Of a stretch of 64,000 bases of DNA, positions 37,001 through 46,300 are shown in pieces. Source of the DNA: Lucifuga dentata (lineage: Eukaryota > Chordata > Actinopteri > Ophidiiformes > Bythitidae). The stretch spans positions 43,810-107,809 of the forward strand of contig VXCM01002186.1 of assembly GCA_014773175.1 (NCBI GenBank), read 5' to 3'. Within the stretch, counting starts at the first letter, position 1, and every line of letters begins with the position of its first letter. The notes beneath the pieces are model-generated. The model ran no database searches and had not been told where the DNA came from. It worked only from the letters and a program-made list of their open reading frames with translations. The position numbers were made by a program, and so were the translations under genes.

Positions 37001-40000
37001 AGTGATAGCGATGGCCCAGACGCAACCCAGTCACCAGATATGAGCTGGATGAGGCAGGAAGGGTAACAGACAAGCCTCGACCTGTGTCTGAGTAATATAA
37101 AAGTTACACACTGTAAAACAGGCATTTTATCATCTAATAAAAACACTGAATCAGTTCTTGGTGATGTGATCTACCTCTCTCCTCTCTCCAGCGTAAAATA
37201 TATCCTGTGGCACCAGGTAATAATGACCAGCCCAGCCGCACAGAATTCTGGGTAACCTCTGCCACATGTAAACTTGTAGCAGGTAGAGAGGGAGTTGGGG
37301 GGCTGATGCCAGCTGTATTCAAAGATACAAAGAATCAATAAATACACTGCCACATACACATACAAATACAGTCGCATCGGCCACACCCTTAACAACCTTT
37401 TATCCAAAATATAATCGTCAAAATGTCAAGGCATAGGCCAAGTATATTTTCTAATAATAGTTATAATAATATAATCCAATTATACAGTATATAATACTGG
37501 TTTTTTTTAGCTTTTTTTTTTTTTTTTTTTACAATAACAAATTAAGAGAATTATAGAGGCTTGATGGAGAAATACTTTCTAAGTGCTTGTTAGTTTACTA
37601 TACTTTAGGGGGAAAAGCCAAGTACTTGAATCATCCACTGATTGTCACGGCCACTGTTTAGTCTCTGAAATCCACTTTCAAAGATTTCTAATTGTTTGGG
37701 ATACCTGAAAAAATGTCTGAAAGTAAGAGACTCACGTGTGGTGACTCTGACAGATACAGGTGTTCCCTCACTGTTCTGAACTACAGCCATGACCTGCACT
37801 TCGTACTGAGCCCCCGGGTCCAACTGGTCTAAATCCACTGCTGTCACATCTCCCCCCACCAGCTGACTCCTCTCCTCACCACCTGCAGGAGCACAGACCA
37901 ATAAGCACTATAACACAAGCTGGCTGCTATTAAAAAAAACGAATTCACTAGAGAAAACGACTTATTTATCATCAAAGACAAATTTGACTTGTATGCACAT
38001 TTTAACTAACAGTTCCATTATATGTATAATTAATTTTAGACACATGGATGGAGCTGATCTGTGCTACTATGTGATAAGTTTCTCTCAAAAAGAAGAACAG
38101 GCAGATCTGGAACAGGCCTACCATCCGTTTGCCTCCAAGACACACGGTAGGCGGTTGCTCCCTGCACACCAACCCAAGTCACTCTGACAATCTCTCCATG
38201 ACCCTCCTGAACTTGCAGTGATGTTACAGTCCCAACCACAGACTGATCTGACTCTGTAGGTCAGGATAAGAAACATGCTTCAAGCATTTCTTCATAAAAT
38301 ACAAATCATTTTTATTTTGCAGTTTTGAGTATTCACTTCTCATATCAATGGTTCTCCTAATAAAGGAGCAATAATGTGTAATGGACTGTAAGGTTACCTG
38401 TTCTGATATTCAGGAAGGCAGGACTTCCCTCTCGAGATCCAGTCAGTGAAGACACTAACACCCTGTAGGCAGAATCTGCCTGCAGTCCATCGATGGTGTA
38501 GGAAGAGACATCTGCAGCCACATTCCGGGATTCTTCCACTCCTGTAACAAGTGAAAACATTGCAGACAGATGAAAGTTTAACTACCACCAGGAACTGGAG
38601 AAGCTTTTTTTTGGTGAAACTTCTCCAACTTTGCAACAACAGTCAAGTTAAGGCAATTTATTTATAAGTACATTTAAAAACAACAAAGTTGACCAAAGTG
38701 CTGTACGACTATAAAACACAAGTACAAATACTGTAAATAAATCCAATACGGAAATGAAACCCTACGAGACAACCATGATAACATGAAGATAAGACACAAT
38801 GAAACATAACTCAAATGTCAGGCTGGTTTTAAAAGGCCAAGGAGAATAAATTCGTTTTTAGCTGCGACTTAAAAGTTATCAATGATGGAGCAATCCTAAT
38901 GTGGAGGAGTAAGCTATTCCATAGTTTTGGAACAGCTACCGCAAAGGTCCCTCTTAAACTTCAGTCTGAACCTTGGGATGACCAAAAGCATCTGGTCAGC
39001 AGATCTAAATGACCTAGGGGGGTTGTGGGGGCATAAAAGGTATGAGATGTTGGGCAGTGCCAACCCATTAAATGACTTAAAAACAACTAGCAAAATCTTA
39101 AAATCAATCTGAGCACATAATTTCATTACTATGTGACATTGTAAAACCTGGAAGAATGAGATGAATTTTCATAAACATACCACTAGACAGATATGAGCAC
39201 AAATTTAGACCTCTTATGAGATGTTACAATACAAATTTATGTCCTTTTTTCAGGCTTAAGTACACATGGAGAGTAAGTGGAAGCAGCACTTCCTGTTGCT
39301 TTGAACACAATATAAATAATAAACATCTACTTTTCATTATGTTGCTTCTGATCATGTTAGCTATGATATATTTAGCTGTCTCTTCTGTCTTTAAACTTTG
39401 CCTACCATCACTACGGCGCCAAGTAATCTTATAGCCAGTTGCCCTGGAAGTAGGTGACCATGCAATGCGAATCCTCTGAGATGTGACATCAATGATGCGA
39501 AGGCCAGACACTGATCCGCTATGTGGATTTGTCCTAGCAGAGAGCGTGACCACTTCTCCGACACGTTGATCCACCACAGTAGCTACACCGATAACCAGCG
39601 CCTCATCTGGTTGTAGGCCATCTATGGTGTAGGCTGAGGAGTCTGGCCCCACAGCATGAGACTGCTCTCCACCTGCCACACAGAACAGGCAAATAAAACT
39701 ATACAAGAACAAAAAAACACACCACATTCTGGAGAGAATGACTAAGGAGGAGGAGGAGGAGGAGGAGCAGAAGAAGAAGAAGAAGAAGAAGAAGAAGAAA
39801 AAGAAATTGAGCTTCAGTCTGGTACAGTGTTTTGTCAGGATCATGTAGTGATACACATATTGCTGTAACTTTCACTTTAAAATGTTGTAAGAAATGAATA
39901 CAGCATATCATGACACTTACTGCTGCCTTGTCTCCAAGTAACCCTGTACCCTGTCACCCCAGGAACAAGTGTCCAGGCAATTCGAATTCGCCGACTGTTT

Positions 40001-43000
40001 ACATGTGTTACCCGGAGGTTCGTCACTCTGCCAACACTTTGCTCTGAATTGTGACAAAATTCAATGTGTAAAACTTTTTAAAGAATTCTGCAAGGCAAGA
40101 CTGAGGATTTTCTCTTTTAAAGCAGCAAGAGGGACAGATAAGAGAAGAAACATGAGGAAAAAGTTCTAGCCTAACCTGGTTTGATGTAAACAGTAACTGG
40201 GTCTCCTGCATTGTCTCCCACCAGTGCTGTGACACTCACACCATAAGACACTCCCACCGTCAGGTCTCTCAGGTCAAGGGTCGTCTGGTTTCCAGGGATA
40301 CTATGGATTTCCTCTGCACCCACTGACATGAGATGTAGCACATATGGACATCATGTTCTCAAGCATTAATTAATCCAAAATTAGATGCTACCAAATCAAA
40401 ATGAATAATAACTGAGCAGGAAAATCAGCCAGCGTACCCTCAGTGTTTAGGATAATGATGCGGTACTGTGTGGCCCCAGCTACGCCCGTCCAGCCAAGTC
40501 TTACAGTACTGCCCAGGGACTCCACCACGCGCAGGTTGGACACCCTCCCCACTGGCTGCTCCTCTACAACATCAGACAACAACATCTATAAATATCTACT
40601 TGAAAATACATTCCAAATTGCACAGGATCCAAATCCAGTACAATATGACCCATAAATCAATCAAATTGCCCCATGGCTGAATTACTTACCTCTGGACGAG
40701 GTGGAGACAGGGGTGGCCTCCTCACGGCCTTCATACAGAGTGTAGAGGGTTATGACGTATTTGGTGCTGGGACGAAGGCTTGTCAGCTCGTAGCTGGTAG
40801 TGCTTCTAGGAAAAGACTGCCTCTGAACTTGGCCTCCTAGAGACAGAGAGGGATCCCACATCAGTGAGTGCATGCACACACACATACATAAGAGCATGGT
40901 AGCTAAATATGGATATGTTACATAATCTAAAATGCAGAGCTGAGTGATAATAATAATAATAATAATATACACTATATTTCAATCAAATTAATTCATTATT
41001 AAACTGTATTATCATGATGTTGTCTATAGTAAAAGTAAAGTATAAAGTAAAGTATAGTAAAAGTCTTATTAAATAAGATGTGAAGCAACTATGATTAACC
41101 TTATCATGCAGGTCAATGGAATTTTTTAGATTTCTTTACTTTTCGATTTTATATTTTGGTAGCAGATATTTATGTATATACATACATACATACATATATG
41201 TAACAGATATGCAAAGGCACATAAATACATTTAATGTGCATTTACGTATGAGTACAAGTGTGACTAATCAGTGTATGAGCATGTACTGTAAGTAATTTGC
41301 ACATCTGACCTTCCTCCCTCCACTCCAGGCGATACCCTTGTGAGGACTGAATGAGTCTCCAGATGAGGTGGATAGAGGAGGGACCAGTAATAGCTGCTCT
41401 AAGGACCTGCTGTTCCTGTTGTTCTGAGGAAAACACAAGTTATATATTAAACCTCAGTATTGCTGCTCGTATTGTAATGTCTCTTACTTGCGACTACTGT
41501 TGCTAAAATATCTGCGCACCAAACCAAAGAACAATAAATCTAGAATTCCCTTACATGTAAATTTCCAAGTGTGCTTCACTAACGTGATCAATACTGAAGA
41601 CAAATTCTTCCTCACAAACATGTTCTAGCTGCTGGGATGCAGCTACAAATTCAACACCTGTAAAGATGTCATACTGGGCCAACACCCTGACACATCTAAC
41701 TAAGAAGAACATGACAGGCAGACAATTACAAGATTGATTGGAAAATAGGTGCTAAAATAAAGAGATATTTACTGAGTGTTAGGTAACATCATGGTTGTTA
41801 CAACCAATGAGTAAATGCCAATATTGTGCATAAGGAAGTCGAATTAAGTAACTTTTAAGTAGCTTTTCTGGTTGACAGGACAAAGCCTCTCAGTGGTGCT
41901 AATATCAAATGAACACAAAAACTAAATTACCAAAAAGTTACATAAATCAAACATATTGATGCCAGATCTAAGAGTTCAAAAACTGCAATAAAATTATTGC
42001 AAATCCATTATAAAACTGAATAAATTACAGTTCTGGAGCTAGTTTCTGTGATTTCTTTTTTTCTGTGATTTCTGATGCATCAGTGTTGCTCTACCCTGAG
42101 GCTTCCATTGTGCTGAATCTTGTTTAAAGCACTAGAGTATCAAATCATCCTACAGGACAACCAACTTCTCTCTAATTTGTGGCCACAGGTCTTTTCTTGT
42201 ACTGTAGGTGTGATGAACATTAATCAGCTAAAAAGCAGCAGATGTCAGGTAGGGGCACACAGGTCAAAGGTCAAACTCTTACAGGCCTATAGCTGAGTAT
42301 TCAGCACCTACTGATGCATCTGGTTTTGGCTTATGAGCCAGGATATAAAGTGTATTTGTAATATGGCTGGCTCTGCTTGTTGAATGTCACAAAAAGGCAT
42401 CTGAAAAATCATGTTTAGGAATGTGAAGGCTATATGGAAAAAAATCCAGTATTTGCTTTGCTTCATTCTGAGTTCTCAGCATAGTTCTCAATTGAGTGAG
42501 CAAAGAGATGAAACCTGCGTTTCAGTATAAAGGCACAAAAAAAGGTCCACATTTTTTCCTAATGAGAAAGCCGCCTCATCACATACAGCACAAACCACAG
42601 ACATAATGAGTTTTAGCTGTACTGGTTTACATGGGAACAAACAAAAGACAAACAAGCTCAGCTAAAGTTTAAGTTAGTGTGGTGTATGTAGAGGTTGTAT
42701 ACATCTTATGTCTTTCATAGCAGAACCAGAGCATACAGAGATTTTTTTATATCTGCCAGCCTCGGTTCAGTTCATGGCACTGCTGTGACTCAGACTTGTC
42801 ACTGGTCTAAGGATGATACCATATGGGCATTACTCATAAGAGACAGATGGTTTGTGTGCGTAGGTGTACTAGAAATTTCCTTAAACAGAACTAAACAGTA
42901 ACATGTGCAGGTTTTCAGAAGAAGGGCAAAAAAAAAAAAAAAANAAAAAAAAAAAAAACATCCGTTCTATCTCTGCTTCTTCTCTCCCTTCATGTCCCAT

Positions 43001-43271
43001 CTCCTTCCTGTCCCTGTATTTGGCTGAAAAGCAAGTAGGTTTTCGGAAAGCATTGTTTTATTTGCTATATTATAGTATTATATTATAAGTTAGTTAGTAA
43101 TTCAAGATAAGTAAAAGTAAGTAGCATGATTTACAGGATTCTATTTAGTTTGTAAGGTTTATTCATCACTCTTGTACAACACTGTGTGGCTGAGAAAAGT
43201 AGTGGTAAGTAATCATTTTGGTGGTTTGTGTGTGTTTGATGCATTTGTATGGGTTTTGAAGGAAAGGAAGG

Positions 43272-43320
<49 letters not shown>

Positions 43321-46300
43321 CCTTTAGTGGAAATACACTTACCTATCTTAAACCTGGCTGTTGCTATAGGGCCCTCACCATTGCCTTCATACAGCGGGAT
43401 GATAGTGATGATGTATTCAGTGTCGGGCTCCAGTCTGGACAAAGTGTGAGACTGACTGTCACCAGAAACCTCAACAGTCTCAAAATTTCGGCCTTTGTGC
43501 ACACAAAAAAAAAAAAAAAAAAAAAAAAATTAAATTAAAAAAAAATGTAATAATATAGTTACTCAGATTTGTGGAGGAATTTAAAATGTTGGTATGTTTG
43601 GGTGTTGTCTGATTGGTCCTGACCTGTAAATGGCCCCCAGACCAGACGGTAGGCCCTTGCACCACTGACACCTCTCCATCGCACCCGCACACTGCCCTCT
43701 GACAAAGTCTCCACTGATAACTGTTGCACCGCCTCAAGGCGCACTGATACAAGTGAACACACACACATAGAAGGTATGAATATGAATACGGTATGAATTA
43801 AACCATTACCACCACAAGGAGACAGTATGATTTGAAAGTCTGGGGGGGAACAAAAAAAAAAAACAACTTTCAAAAATAAATTACAGATCTCTTAAAATAA
43901 GTTAGTCAGGGTTGTTTTGGGTTTGAATCCAAGATTTCATGTTGGAAAACAGTAATTCCAACAGCTTGGGTGGCTTCCTCTGAAAGCTTGAGCTGTACAG
44001 CTTCAATTTAGTATTGTTTATAATATTTACAACAGCAGAGCCCCAAAGTACCTCTGAGACGACTTTCAGAGGATTGAAGGAACTCATGCACATTACACCA
44101 GAGCTAGGTTGCTGATTTATGTTTTCCCAGATTTAACACCAACATGGGCACATGTTCTTTAAAGCTGTGGAGCCAGAAACTGGAATAAGATGCTTTTGCA
44201 TGTTAAAAACATAAGTAACTATCACTGTTTAAAAAAAAAAAAAATTAAAAATTAAAAAAATAAAAATAAAAGGTCAAACTGTGGCTCATGAGAAACATGG
44301 TTATGTAAGTTCACTGCATTTGTCTCAAATTGTTGCATTATTCTTGTTTGTGATTTGGACTGTTTTTTTTTATTGATAACTTAGAAATGTATTTTATCCG
44401 GTAGCGCCACCTAGCTACTTGGTCTTATGCCGTCTTGACTCTATAAATCAAGAACCACAATGGAAATAAGTCTTGGACTTTGTTCTGTTATCCTTGACAT
44501 CTGAGATTTATTTTATTTTCTGTCTGCTAATGTCAAATAAACTAAACTAAACTAAACACTATGACCACCTGGTACATACTACATATTTACAAAATGTATC
44601 TTGTTTGTGTTGTGCTACTGATTATGATTGATATTACAAACCTTCATCATCATCATACGACAATATAAAAATAATACCAATCCAATTAACAGGCTGCAAC
44701 ATGATGGAGAATGGCGGACTCACATGTGCGGGCGTTGAGGATGGAAGGAGATGCAGAGTTTCGGGGGAAGAGGGGGTACAGGCTGATAATGTACTCCATG
44801 TCAGGCTGAAGGGACTCTAAGGTGATGGAGGTGGAGTCTGCAGACAGAGACTGCTCCAGCAGCTGAGCCGCTGGCTGACCTGCTCTTCCAGCCGAACAAT
44901 GACAGGGCACGTACACATGTAGAAGGTAAATTAGTACACTCATAGGAATCACAAATTACATGTCATAGGACAAATAAGATGACAAGCTACAGAAATATGG
45001 TCTGTGTGCTCAATCCATTAAGTTACTCTGTTTACCCCACCCTCACCTCAAAGTATGGCAGCCTGCCAACTGTAGAGATCATACACAGCTTTAAATGTGG
45101 GCTGAAAAGGCCCTCAGCTTAATGGGCCCTGAGCTTTCTGATCAAGGCGAGAGTGTGCATGGAGCAGGTATAAATAGCACACTGCTCATTGCAGAAAGCA
45201 TGCTGACCTTATTTAAATAATCACACACAGGCCAGGTTAGCATGACGACGTGCTCCATGTGAGACAAGCAGGAGTGCTAGTCTCACATGGAGCACGTCGT
45301 CATGCTGCACTCCTGCTGCAACCTACAGCGAGTAAATGAAGAGCTGCTAGTGTTTTTTCTCAAGCTTAGAGTGGCAGAGACTGTTTATATCAGTCCTCAG
45401 GGGTCATTTTTCTCCCATGAATCACCGAGTAAGCCAGACATCTTTACACTATGCTATCATGATCTATGCCACACCCTGTCTCTAAAAAAATTATATTTCT
45501 TGAGATAAGTAATAGTTTTCTCTGTCGATTTAATTTAAGGCTGGTGATGAGAAAATGTATTTGATATTTAGGTAATGACTGGTAATAAAACTCCTTACTG
45601 ACAGGTGCCTGAGGGAAATATAAGGTGTAGAGAGGCTCATGTTCTCCATACTCAGCATGAATGCTTTACATAACTACATTCTGTAACTACACTTTACATA
45701 ACTACATTCTGGACGTGTTTCCAACTTGCCAACAATAACTTAAGCATTTTTCATGACCAAAGCTCCTTTTCTTTCTCCATTTTTCACTGTCATTCTTCAC
45801 TCATCTAGGACAAGGTTTTTTTTTGACAAGATAATTACTTCTGACATAACAGACAACAGTAGCTGGCGTTTCTAGTTTTCTACCTTCTATGGAGGAGATG
45901 CATTGCCAATTAAACCAGGTCTCTGTTAATGATAAATAAGATATGATGATAGTTAGAATCAGAAAGACAGTAAAATAAAGAGGGTATGTGCCTGACCTCT
46001 TGGTCCATAGGTAAGCCTGTAACCCTGGACAGGTGATGAAGGTTGATCCCAGGCCACAGAGAGAGAGAAGAAGTCTGCCTGGACTAGACGGAGACTGGTC
46101 ACCCCAGGCAAGGACCCTATGAGGATTTTTTTTAAATCAAATTACATTATAATTATCTCATATTTCAGAAAAGTTTTGGATTTTTCATTGGCTTCTTGGC
46201 AAATGTCTCCCTACTAGACCTTGTCTTTTCACTCACGTGTTTGTTGCTTGGCGGAGACAGACTGTCCCACACTGTTGGGGTACTGGGCAATGACAGTCAC

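Noticed and set aside
39224..39856. 210-codon minus-strand open frame taken as one exon
   Set aside because: Only 39672-39406 is exon (FN3-6/7). The rest is read-through into introns, including a poly-Phe/Ser run from the GAA/GGA repeat.
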